This document shows, piece after piece, positions 1 through 12,700 of a stretch of DNA of 64,000 nt. Source of the stretch: Patagioenas fasciata (taxonomy: Eukaryota; Chordata; Aves; Columbiformes; Columbidae); the NCBI RefSeq assembly GCF_037038585.1, contig NC_092522.1, positions 52,887,661-52,951,660 of the forward strand, in the 5' to 3' direction. The notes beneath the pieces are model-generated. The model saw nothing but the letters and a program-made list of their open reading frames with translations. It searched no databases and had not been told where the DNA came from. The translations under genes and the position numbers were made by a program. Numbering within the stretch: position 1 is the stretch's first letter; each line of letters opens with the position of its first letter.

Positions 1-3000
1 GTCACTGGAGTGGTAGTTGTGTGAAACAAGTAAGATTATAGGTCTGTACTCTCTTCAGATCATTCAAATGTTACTAGTTTAATTTCTCATCATTTTATGG
101 CTTGTGAACCAAAACTCTATCTCGAGGAAGGGAAACTCTTTAAATGTAGTAGATTGATGATATGATCACCACAGTAGGAACTCAAAAGTTGGTAACTGTG
201 GTATTGGCATGCAAAATTTTATATGCTGTCAGGCAGCTCATGTGCAGGAGTTTCAGAAGGCTTAATGCACTTCTGTGATTTCTGATGAAGAAGTTTCCTG
301 ACAAAAGTCCTGGTCTCTGTTGTGGTTTTGAAAATGGCCAAAGTGTGCTGTGATAAAATCCCTGTAGTCTGAAGTGACGAAGGCTGCTTGTTTCCAGACT
401 GCTGTTTCAGAGTTTCTGACGACATGTCTCTCTGCTGGGTCACAGCTGAGTTTTCTCTGCAGCCATGAGGGCTAGAAATTTGTAATGGAAAGCAGGTGCT
501 AACTTCTAGCTCCAGGGTTCGTTCTGGAGAAGGTATGATGTAGGTTTATATGTAGTCAACATGTGCATGAGCCACACAAAATTACATTATGAGATCCTGA
601 AGGTAAAGGATGAAATAATGTAAGGATGATAAAAGTTTGATGACATGCAAATATTTATGTACAGCATAAAGCTACATCTCAAAGTACAGCAGATGGTTTC
701 GTTGGGAAGAAATCCCAGTGAACTTATGAACAATGCTTTACCTCTTGACTTTTTTTTGCATCTCCAGGGACAATCTCAGCCAGTGGGAGAAAGTAACAAG
801 AGGTGAGGAAGCCTCTATATGGATGCCTGCCCAGTCCCTTCCTCCTGGGACCTCAGATTCACTCCCTGTGAAGATTGATGACTGAACAGCAGAAGCAGAT
901 TGCTTTAACCTGAAAAGCATCACTTCTTGTTTTGGGGGTTGTCTTATGTTTTGTTTTTATTTGGGGGAAAAAAAAAAAAGAAAAAAGCTACAAAATGCAG
1001 ACTGAGAAGCAGATCTGCCTAGGAAGGTAACGCCCATGGAGTTACCTCAGCTAAATGACTCTGGCAGCCAATCTCCTGACCTACATCAGTGACACAACGT
1101 GAACGGTGGGAAAATGACAACACAGATGTTTTGGAATCAGCTATCAAAAGAGAACTTACGACTTGTGAATATAAAAGACTGGCCTTATCTCATGGGCTGT
1201 ATTGCTGAGGCCTTAATTTAAAACTGATGGGGGTGGGGTAAATCCTAGGGGGTACTTCTAAATTGTATCTTTCTAGTAAGGGTTTCAATGGTACTTTTAT
1301 TATACCGTACTGTGGCTGGCTTTAACACCAGTGTCACTTGGGAGTTCTTGGCTATAAATAGAACAATATACCCATTGCTATTGTGAATGTTTATGTGTGA
1401 TCTACTTGTAATCAGTTTGAACTCCAGCAGAATCCTTGAAGACTCTAATTCTTGCTTAGGTTACAGTGAATTCTCTTGCTGCAAACTAAAGGAAAACCAA
1501 CCTTCAGGTTAAAAGTTTAAAGTACTTCATTAAGCATCATAATGCAAATCGTCTGTCACTCACAAGGTGAATGTTGAAAGAACTAGTAATGATGTTTTGT
1601 TCTTCAAAATGATTTATAAACCTAGACAACTCCTTCCTTAAAACACTGGAAGTACTGGATATTTATCTTCAATATGAGAGTTTCGGGTTGGAGTTTTTAC
1701 ATCCATAGTGACAGAAGTATCAGATTAAAATTTAAATGTGACAGCAAAGATTTCCTTGCCTAGCTCACAATTAAGCAGAATAATCATTTTTATTTCTACC
1801 TGCTGAGTTGTATTTTAAAAGGTATCAGAGACATACCAGAAGTCTGCTATCTGCTGGGAACAAAAGCCTTGTCAGAAAAGTCAGGTCTGATAAGAGGGAT
1901 TGTGGTATCATCACAATAAATCGAAAATGTTTTTGTATTGACTAGCTCTTGCGTTGCACGGTAACACTGCATGTCTTCTACTGTTCTCTTCCCCTTTCCC
2001 AAGATGAGTGAAATTAGCAAATTTCTCCATTAGTCTGTTTGCTTTTTTTTCCCTAGTTCAGCAAAATTTCCAGGCTCAGAACTCTCAATGAAAGAATAGC
2101 TGACTGAAGAAAAGTACTCTAAAATACTGTGTTTACAGTTCTGTGCTGACTTAGGCTTCAGCCTTGCAAACTTTTGCAAACTTTAGGACCTTACATTTAA
2201 TGCCACTCCGCTCTTTTAAATTTAGTGCAATTGTACAGTATGTTTCAACAACACTTAGTTTGCCCTCATCTTTCTCTTAAAAATCAGAAAAAAGTTTTTA
2301 TATTGTTCCACACAGTAGGTGAAAACACAGTCTTTGCATACCTTTCACATACAGCCTATACTGCTAATATGCTTTTTCACAGATGATATTCTCTTGTATA
2401 GGTTCTGTGATAACATGGCCATTTATGTAACTGCAGCAAATGGTAGTAGTAAGTTAAAGACAGAACACAGGTTTTCTTTTTCCATCTCCTGTCTGTGGAG
2501 CTGTATTGCTCTAATAAGCACCCCATCTTATGGGTTTCATATAAATGACTTGGACTCTTGAGTTTTGCCTTCTGTTATGGTCGAGCACATACCAGTATCT
2601 GTACATGTGTAGAGTACATGATATATAATCACAAAATATATAAATGCACTTGAGCCTTTGCAGTACACAGATATCCCAGAGGTTGAGTATGCAATATGAA
2701 GTTACCTTATTTGTATGATAGTGGTTACCTAGCAGCAGCTTCATAATTTTTTTCTTTGTTTTGGCAATTCTAATTGCAGAAATTCATTGTTAAACACAGC
2801 AATTGATTTTGGAATTAAAAAAAAAAAAAGGCAGAAGACAATTACACGAAAATAGAGTTAATAGTATATCATGCTGTGTCCTCTGCTTTACTCCTTAGCA
2901 GTTCTATTTTAACTAAGTCTTGTAGATGCAGCCTTTCATCCACTAAGTATTTGAGAGACAATCCACATTTCCTAATACTTAAATGAAAATTATCCAATCT

Positions 3001-4860
3001 TTGGTGACTGCAAAAATGCTGTCTGACATTCAGATACCCTAACAACTGAATGGAATGTTTTTCCTTCATAGGTTAAGTGTATTTTCTGTTATTCTCCCTC
3101 TTTGAATGATGATCTTACAAGTGTTGCAAAAATATTCCTTATCACACTGTGTCTGTGTTATGGAAAACTTTTAATTCAACTTTTACTCATTGACAGTAAT
3201 TACTTCACTAGTTCTGTTAGTTATCATTCAAAATATTTGGCAGTATCACATAAAACATTATGTTTTAAAGTTTGTAAGTACTGTTACAGAACATGTTTCC
3301 CTAACAAATTTGTCAAATCGGCAATAAGTTGTTCTAGTAATGTCTCAAGTCAATCAGACATTGTTTCTAATATAGAACTATCCAAACCACATAAAATGTG
3401 TGTTTGCTATAGAATAATGTCCATTGGAATTAAAAATTCTGACTCCAGTGGTTGTGGTTTGGTTTGTTTTCCTGGTGAGTAAAAGGAGAAAGGTCGTGAC
3501 AAAATGTTACTCTTTGGTAGAACGTAGACCCACAATAGTAGTCACAATGGGCTGTATTTTCTAAGCAAGCTTAGTCTGTCTAAGCATTTACAGAGTGCAG
3601 ATTCAGATGTGTAATTTTTTTTTTTTTTGTAGAAACAAACTTATACTTGCACTTCCAAAGTCAAAACCACCAAAAATTAAAACTTTGAAGCTGCAGTTGA
3701 ATATTGAGATTTAGTTGTTCACAATTCTGGACTTGGGCTCACAGAGCAGTAAGACATCTAGATCTTCAAGACATCTGGCCCATTAAGTTAAACTGCCAGA
3801 AGCCATTCGTCCTTGCATTTTCATCCTACTAAAACTGATCTTGTCCAAGATCAATAAGAATCTATAAAAAGCCAACAGACCTCTCCTTTCCTAGAAGTGT
3901 TCGGCTTTATATTCCCAGAACTGCATTATTTTTGTAAAGAGTGCCAATTGCTTTCCCTTCTAAGGCTGGTAAAGGTAAAAGGACTGTTTGAAGCCATATC
4001 TGAGCATTTCTAATACATAATGAGATGGTGCCTGAAAGGTATGCACTAAGTGAGAAAAATAGTTGAGATAGCGTGATACTCATCTGAGATGTTGCATATT
4101 TTAGTACAGCACTGACAGAAACTCCACTGTTATAATTAATCTATGGATTTTGTACAGTGGTACAACATTCTGCTGTAAGGGTTCAACTCACAGCAGTATG
4201 TTTTGTTAAAGTATCAATTTAGTTATTACATTAGAGGAATGCAATATGTGGTTTGTTTTTTTTTTTTTTAATTGGAGTATATGATAAAACATATTTCCAC
4301 TGGAGGGGACATGCAGTGTGGAATTAATATTTTTATGTGGCACAGACTCCTTTCATGTGTTTAAACTTAGAACAGTGTGATCATTTTGCTGTGACTGCAT
4401 TTAGAGCATTTAGTGTCAAAATTGTAGGGATAGCAAATAGCATGGTTCATGTTAAAAAGTAGAGATTATTAGATGCTCAAAACAATTATGGCTCTCTTGA
4501 AAAAATGCATTTGCCTCAAACACTGTGATACAGGAACAGTTGTGTGAAGTGGAACAATTAATTTGTTCATTCTAAACACAGAAAAGGCTTTCTGCACACT
4601 ACAATGAGGAGATTCATGGTCAAACTTTAGGTTGTATTTCCCAATTAGCAAAGGCAAGTCATAACTCTTATTTTGCTTTCTGACCAAAAACTGTGCTCGA
4701 TTGTAATACGGGTGTATACTCTGTCAAAAAACCTAAAATAACAGACTGCTTCCTAGGGTAGATCAAACTGATTTGTAGAGTAGATTCATATATATTCAAA
4801 ATTCAGGTTGGGCTGTTATGTGAAGAAGAAAGAACTTCAAGGAAACAACATTCAACTTTA
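1..4860. other. Gene-free AT-leaning stretch
   Basis: I see no supportable gene here. The longest open frame (3102-3482, plus, 126 codons) has no splice context and a composition typical of AT-rich noncoding DNA. A-runs occur near 968 and 2817 and a T-run near 3617. It could be intergenic, intronic or a long 3' UTR; nothing in the sequence decides between these. Confidence 0.5.
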
Positions 4861-5420
4861 CTACATTTAGTGAGCTGAAAAATTTGTTTTATATATATAT
4901 TTACACACACACACACATATATGATACATATAAACTATCTTTGTAAAAAAAACCACAAAAAATATGCAAGTGCAATAATTTAAAGAGGTCTTAACTTTGC
5001 ATTTATAAATTATAAATACTGTACATGGTGTGTAATTTTTTTCATGTATTCATTTGCAGTCTTTGTATTTAAAAAAAAAAACAACAAAACAAACCTAAAC
5101 CTTTACTATTACGTTTGTACAATAGAACAGTAAGCATTTATTATGATATAGTTAAGTTGTAAATAAATTCACAAACCAAACAGCCAGTACATATGCATAT
5201 ATGGGTGTCCTATTGTGAAACCTGTTTTTGCTTTTTCTGCTGGCTTTAGCACAGCAAGACTACTTCTGTGGATATGTAATTATACATATAAATATATGTA
5301 TGATACATAAAATATATTTAGAAATGTTCATAATTTTAATGGATATATCTATACATATACTTTGGTGTGAATATTACTGAATACAGAGTTTTTTTAATAT
5401 TATTTTTCATGTTTATTTTT
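4861..5420. repeat. AT-rich patch with TA/CA microsatellite
   Basis: A TA run followed by a CA run sits at about 4889-4922, then repeated ATATAT and TACATA motifs, an A-run near 5070 and several AATAAA-like hexamers on either strand. The texture resembles vertebrate 3' UTR or AT-rich intergenic DNA. No gene can be attached to it from this window. Confidence 0.6.
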
Positions 5421-8400
5421 GCTGTTATTGAGCATGAAAGTGTGGGGTGGGAAGTGAGTATGTGTATGTGTGTGTTTAGACCACAAGTAATCCACAGGAG
5501 AAATGGAATCAAAGCCTAATGCAGTCCTTTAAGAAGGTAGTGCCTGGTTTTCCTTATAATTGCATTTTACTCTTTATGATGTGTTTTCCCAACATAAGGT
5601 CATTTCTGTAAAAAAAAAAATCTTTTTTTTATCACCTATTGCAAGTTCCAGTTGTCACATACTGCAAAAAAATGCACTTTTCCATTTGCCCTCCTGTGCC
5701 AGAGAACATACCTTGCTGTTCACAGATCCTTGCTTTGCCACTGTCAAACAGCAGTGCAGGTAATGCCAAATCATTTGCTACCTTTGGGGAATTACGGAGA
5801 TACTCAGAAAAATATTGTAGGAAATACTATAGAAAAATAATCTCACACTCAAATGTTTAAGGTTTGTTAGTCTGAAGCTGCCAATACCATGAAAATACAA
5901 GGTAGGTTCAGGGAACTGGAAAGGGAAATTCTAAACAACACATAAGCAGATATTATAAAGTAGGTGAACAAAAACAAGGATAAAAATATCCTGTGCATAT
6001 ATCTACCTAATACATTGATCTGCTTCAAAGATCTCTTGCATTGTTCATGCTTAGCAACTGGAGTATTCACCCTTTATAGACCTCAGAGTGGCCTTGTGTC
6101 TCTGCATGACCCTACTATTCTCAGAGAAAGATCTTGAGCCTGGGACAGAGTTCCACCTGAACTCTGTCTCTAGTTCTCAGCATGGCCTCCAAAATGCTCC
6201 TGCTCTCCCTCCTCACCGAAGGAGCTCAGCATCATTGGGACAACCTGGCCAGAAAGAGATTTCCAGGGTGACTGTTTTGGTTTAACTACCATAAACAGTT
6301 GTCAAAAAAGAGTTTTACAAACTACACTGGTTAGTGCAGTTGTGACCAGCCCTTCCAGAAAGGTTGGTTTGCTGCAAGGGTGAACTGCTGTGCTTACATG
6401 GAAATTGCCCTGACATTTAATGCATAAGGTTTCTTCATTTAAGATAAAATTTTCTGAATCATTTTTAGCAATACAAGAGGAATATTCTGTGAATAGTATT
6501 AATTTCACCATTTCCACCTGTGTCTATATTGTTGTCAAGGAACTGTAGGCTGAAGTCAATCAATGATGCTCTGGTCAAGCTTTTCAAACTGATGGCCAGC
6601 AATCATATGCGTTTTCATGTTTTTCTGCCTGCCATGCAGACTTATCTCCTATAGCAGAGCGTGGTGCTTTGCCATTGATGCTCACTGCCCACTCAGGATG
6701 CTTAAGTTTTTGCCCATTGTTATTGAAAAACATTGTCAGAGACCTCTGCATGTATTCCCTTGCAGATATTGGAAAATATGAATGTAAAATCACCTTAACG
6801 GAAGCTCACTGAAGTTTAGGGAAGAAAACTGCATTTCTTTACGTTTTGAGGAACTTAGAGTTAGGCTTGTTTGAAAGTATCCAAGTGCTCTTTAAGATCC
6901 TGTGCTCATTCGAGTGAATTGTAAGGGACAGAGACTTCAGTGGAATTCACCTCCTCAACAAGCACTGGAGATTACTTCGTTGTACTTATTTTGCTGAAGA
7001 CAATTAATAAGGAGAAATTCCCCTTCCTCAATCTGTAGCCACTGTCCCTCAGATTAGGGAGAAAGGTTTGTTGGGTTTTTTTGTGTTTCAGTAGCGCTCT
7101 AGAAAGAGTGACTGGTACCGTCGATGTTTACGAACATGAAGATCTTTGTCTCTGGGTGAAGAATGAGTTACAGAGAAATGCTTCAGAAGGTAGGGGATGT
7201 GTGTGTAAGATATATTCTATAAAAGTCTTCCAAAACAAAGGGGAAACCTAAGACTGAAGAACTTTGAAAAGAATGAATTATACCAGGTAAAGTTTTTCTT
7301 TCATGTTTTTTGGTTTGTAGCATTGCTGGAAGGGCTAAATGATTTTTACCACATCATCTGTTAGCATTTAGCTGGCATTAATTATTTTTCTTTTTTTATA
7401 GAAGTGTAAAACCTGTGAATATAAGTGAGAATGTTTGTAGAACTACTTCTGTTCCTTGAACTGTATTTATGTTGCTTATGGAAGCAATGTAAGTTGCTAA
7501 TAAACACTATTTAATGAACATACAGAAATGAAAAAAATAGGCTTGTAACATACCAAAAAAAAAGGCAAAAAAGAAATTTTTGGAAGCACCTAAGAAAGTC
7601 AGTATCTGCCAGAAACCTTTGAAAATTTTACAATCAGCAGTGGTGAATATGGGCAGTTTGGAATTAGTACTGATGGACGAGTTAATCATAAAGAAGAGAA
7701 GCAGTATGACAGCATCAGTTTCCAGCTAGTGAAGTCTAAGTTGTTTTTTTTGCTGCTGACTTGTGGAGAGAAAATAAATATTCAATATTGGGCATATTTT
7801 ATATCTCATGACAAAAAAATCAGACCTTGCTGAAAAAGTGGCTAGCCTCTCATGTGGCTAGCCTGAGAATAGGGCCAGTGACACATGAATTTTTTCTTAA
7901 CATGAAAATCTACTGAAGCTTGCAGAAAATAAGATTTACAGCACATTTGGAAAGACAATGGATGTCTGATAAGATGCTATTCATGAGCTTGAGGGAACTG
8001 GGTTGTTCTGTGACAGATTTCCATTATGACCTTGTGCAAGTTGCCCAACGGTGGATGGTTTGGGGTTTTGTTAACTTAATCAAGCTTCTGAACACCTTTG
8101 TTTTATGTTATGAATGTTTGGAAATATCCCTGGTTACATGCATTCAAGAATTCAACATAAATAGAGAAGCAATCAGTTAATCACCTTATAATTTGTATGA
8201 TGGTGTTGACTTTCCTCTCAGGTAAGGACACATATCACAGAGCTGTGATGTCCACACAGATGCTGCTGCTGAGTACCATAGATGAGTGCTTTCTTTTCCA
8301 TTTTCTGCAGCTGTGAGGGAAGGCTTAAGAAATCACAGTGCGAACTTTCAAGCTGGCATATGTAATTTCATATTTAACAACTTTTGAGCTGTCACAGTGC

Positions 8401-9660
8401 CATACAATCTTTAAAATTTTCAATCTCCTTTAATTAAACACAGTGTCAGATTTTGTTTTAAATCTGTACCGACTTCTATGTGAGGGCCAATGGCAAATGC
8501 TTTTGAGTACCTGTCTAGAGAATTGGGTCTATCTTCTGTGGAGTTCTCCCTTGTTTTCATTATTAGTTATCAAATATATTAAGATGTGCTGTAGCTTCAT
8601 GTACAATGTACTGACTTCCTTCCTCTCAAAGCTTCTTAATTAGCCACAGCACTAGTACCTTAGAATCACAAGCATGATAGAACTACAGTTTCCAAGGAAT
8701 AAATAGTGGGTTTTTATGTTGTTTGTTGTTGGGAATATACGTAAAATAACACACAAAAAGTCAGAAAATATTCCTCTGGAAGCTGTCTTTAATTACTCTT
8801 TTCTGCATATTATGGAAAAATACTCTCTGAAATCCCTCTCTTGTCCCCAGCAGAGCATTGCCATCAGAGCTAGCTATTTTTTAACTGGTGATGTACCACG
8901 AGCATCAGTGAAGTAAGTGCTGAGTCCATCAAGCAAACCTAGAGAACTTCCACATGATCTGGGACTCAGAGCTAATCCAGGATGTCTGCTAATATGGTTT
9001 TGCTTCCCAAATGCACAAGGACAGCAGTCTTCATTGAGTTTGTCCTAAACCTTTGCAATGCCAACAGATCAGGGGAAGCTGACCTAGTGTTTAGAGATGG
9101 TTGCCATTCTAGCTGCTGAGGCATCCGTTGAAGACATTTTCTGTCCTTTACCACATGACATGTGAACCGTAAGAGCACCAGTCTCAGAAAAGCAAGATGT
9201 ACTGTACCACTGACTTAAAAGGAACCTGCACACAGGAAAACTAACATCCTATGAGGGACTCATGTAGTTGGTGTCTGAAAGCTTCTAAGTCAGCACCTCG
9301 AAATCATTAAATAGAATTTACTGATAAGATTGGCAGGTGCCTCATTTTCTGCCTTTTTTTTTTCTTTCTGCTTTTTTGTCCTATGAATTTGTTTTCTTCA
9401 TGAAGCAATTTCTTTTTCTTTCACCTTTGAGGACTGCCATCTCTACAGCCTCTCCTGCCCTCTCTACTTCTGTGATCTGAGTTAATTCCAAGCGATTTGG
9501 AAGTGTAAAGCTATTCTGCAGGGCTATGTTTCCAAGATTTATCGAAAGCATGGAGAAGAGGGTATGTACCAAATACTGAATTTGTAGGCTGGAGTTGTGG
9601 AAAAGAGACTTTAGCTTCTTTATGCCCTGAGAGTAATAGTTTGTGTGCAGTATTAGAGAT
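5421..9660. other. No recognised feature
   Basis: Only short overlapping frames on both strands. There is a small direct repeat, GTGGCTAGCCT at 7838-7848 and again at 7854-7864. The segment around 8005-8045 has a faint MIR-core look (a 'gaccttgtgcaagtt' string) that is too short to call. Confidence 0.5.
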
Positions 9661-9663
9661 ACC

Positions 9664-9735
9664 AGAAAAGCCTGGAACAAAGTAAATGCTGTGGCATGTC
9701 AGAGTAAGCCAAGGGCAGAACTAAAATGAAAGACA
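9664..9735 (-). repeat. Possible MIR-type SINE fragment
   Basis: The run of words GTCAGAGTAAGCCAAGGGC, AGAACT and GACAGGCTCT matches in order the region of amniote MIR-type SINEs that reads, in reverse complement, 'acacagtaagtcagtggcagagc...aacccaggtctc'. It is short and diverged, so this is a tentative call made by eye. Confidence 0.3.
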
Positions 9736-9739
9736 GGCT

Positions 9740-12700
9740 CTGCATATAGGGAAAGCTTCTCTCACCCACCAGCTGACCTAGAATAGGGAGGCTGACCTGA
9801 AGTCTGGGCTCCCCAGTCTTCCTACACAGTAGGTTTTGCCCTGAATTGTGTAAAGGCCTCATACAGAATAACCCTCTGACTACCAACGGTGTCCTGTAAC
9901 GCTTACCATGCAGGAGAGCTTTATGAAGTGCTTTGGGCAGTGTCTCTATGTAGAGTTGGCATAGGTGAAATGAATGTGGCTGAGGATCCTGGTGCTTTTC
10001 TTTTGAAGCTGAAGGTGTATTGTAGATCTGTTTAGGAAGTGACAAGAAAGGACTACAGAGTGAGATCAAGAGGGTTTTTCATTTGCAAGACCTTTTACCA
10101 ATTTTCTGAATTTAGTTGAACTTGCATAACCTGCATCACAGATCATGATGTTTGTGCATCTTAGTCTTCTTGCTGCATAGCTAATAGTGGCAATAAAACA
10201 GGGCATTCTATCTTTTGCAGATGTGGGATAGCTTTGTGTCAAGGACTTGTCACTAACAATTTTGCTATGTTTTAGTAACAACCCTATGTTTTAAACAAGA
10301 GAGTCCTGTGGCTGAGAATGCTGCAGTTTAATGCTTATGCTTCTGCAGTCAAGGCTAATGAGATTGACGCAGCCTAGAAGTGTCTATTCTATGATCTCTA
10401 CAGGGTAGGCCGATGGTTATATATCAACCAATATTTTGTCTTCTGTAAGTGACGTTACTGCTATGCTTGTCCTGAATTGAGTGGGATATTGGTAACCTCA
10501 GAAGAGAGAAAGGATGGGCTGGGGCAGACTGAATTCTCTTCCTTTCTAGAACTTGGTTCATCAAGTTATCCAGGAGCTGCACTGATAGGGAACATCATTT
10601 TCAGTAGTGTTACTTTCACCTGGGGAAAAAAAAAAAAAGCAAATGAATAGAATATGCCACATTCTGCAATAAGATTAGAAACCAAATAAGAACTGTGTAG
10701 TTCTCCACATGACCCGACAGGGTTGGTCCAAATGCTTCACATGCTTTTTCAGTTGTATGTATGTAAAAGCACGTTTCTAAAATACATGATTATCCTATAG
10801 CCTATATGCTTCTCCAGCACTAAACCCATGTTGCATTTGGTGTCTGTTTCAAACACATGTAGAGCAAAAAAACTCTAACGTGTGTTAATTTCTACATGCC
10901 AAGAAATGGTGAGAGGGAAGTGCATGTGAAAACTCCATTACAGAGAGTGGTATTTAAAACAAACAAAAAAACCCCAAACCAAAACAAACCTAAAACAAAA
11001 CAACAAAAACCCATCATCCTCTTTTGCTCTAAGGAGAGTTGCATTTAATTTGATAATAGACTGCCTGGACACTACTTCTCCAGGTTATATAGACTTCCAA
11101 CCGCTATTACAATTTTTGGAAATAATGGTAACAACGCTTATGGTAACAACAGAGTGGAAACACACAGAAACAGACTTCATAATGAAACTATGAAAAACAA
11201 ACTGCAAGAAGCAAAACTGGTATTTTAAAATGCTTAAATGCTGAGAAATAACTTTCTCAACTGCTTTTAGCATGTGGCAGATCCCCAGCTTGTTGGAAAT
11301 GGGGCGTTGGCAGGACAGGCAAAGCTTTAGCAAAGCTGCTGTCACTTTTCTCTCTTGTAGTCACGTACAGCTATGTGGTACTGCACCTCATTTAGAACTG
11401 GCTGTTTACAGTGATCTGTCCCAGAAACAGTTCTGTATGTCACTGTCACTGCATTAATAGGAACAGAAGGTGCTCAGTGTGACTGAAAAGAGTCCTCTCT
11501 GTTTGATGAGGAAGAGGTCAGTACCACTGGTAAGGCGATCTCTGCCAGTCACCAAAACCACAACCAACAGACACAACCAAACCAAACAGGCTGTTGTGCA
11601 GAAAAGATTTTGGGATAGAAGTCAATGGTGTTGCTCATCTCTGCTCCCAGCAGTATTAACTGGTGGAATCCACAGGAGCAAAGCTGATGTGAAATCCCAA
11701 TCGAAGGGCCTGAGCCAGCACTATGTTCCCAAACAGGTATTCCTCTGACCCACAGGGTAATGAAGCCTGGGTTCCTATGGGTTTGCATCGTTATCCTTTG
11801 GTTTAAAAAAAATTAACTTGCATTTTCTGCTGTCTTTACACACTTTGAAATTCTCCTCTCCCATTACAATCCATCTCTTGCTGTGCTTTTGCTGTGGTAA
11901 ACAGACTCATATTCTGTAGAAACTGGCCAACAGAATGAAAAGTTATGGGGTGGACTCCTGTCCTCTCTCTAAACAGCCAGCAGTTTTACAAAACGTGGAA
12001 CTCTGTTATTTTTGAGACTGTTCCCCTCTGAAGTTTGAATGATATCAACCAATATATTCAAAAGTTTTATGGAAGGAGAATGAAGGTGCCAGCGAGTAGA
12101 AAGTCTGGTCTGACATTGCTAGAAAACCACCTAAGATATCAGACTATGCTTTACAGTTTAATCTCTGACTTTAGAACTATGGTAAAAGAACAAGATCTAT
12201 TGAAGCCCCACATACTGTATGAATACCAGCAAAGTTTTATTTTTGGCATTCCTAATAAGCAAATTAAAAAATGCAACTTGCCTGCAATATCTCAGAACAA
12301 GTATGGGCTTGCCTTGTTCTTTTTCTGTTTAAGATGCATCATGTAGAGATATTTACCTCTGTCTGCAGTGGGGAACAATGCTTCCTAACAGAAAAGTCTG
12401 GATTTCAAGACTGAGTACAGCAATGTTTTGGACTATGTACAGGTTATATTTCTAGTCCAAAAGTGTGATTACAAAACTGGGATGGAGATAAACAACTAGG
12501 TAGCACATATTTTAAAATGATCTTAGATTTTGACTTGTTAAGGGCTTCTGGTTTTGTTTAAGAATTTAAGTTTAGAAACTCTCTTAAATCTAATCCTGGA
12601 GCCTGTTGGCGTTGACACCAGCCTTCCCGGTGGTACTGATGAGACTGCTGTGACTGCTTACTAGCTGGTCTGCGATGCTGTGCCCAGGTCCTGTAAACAC

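Noticed and set aside
3102..3482. 126-codon plus-strand ORF
   Set aside because: AT-rich, no start context or splice signals, and no recognisable domain; within chance length.
9653..10069. 138-codon minus-strand ORF
   Set aside because: Overlaps a probable MIR-type fragment, lacks splice context and resembles no protein.
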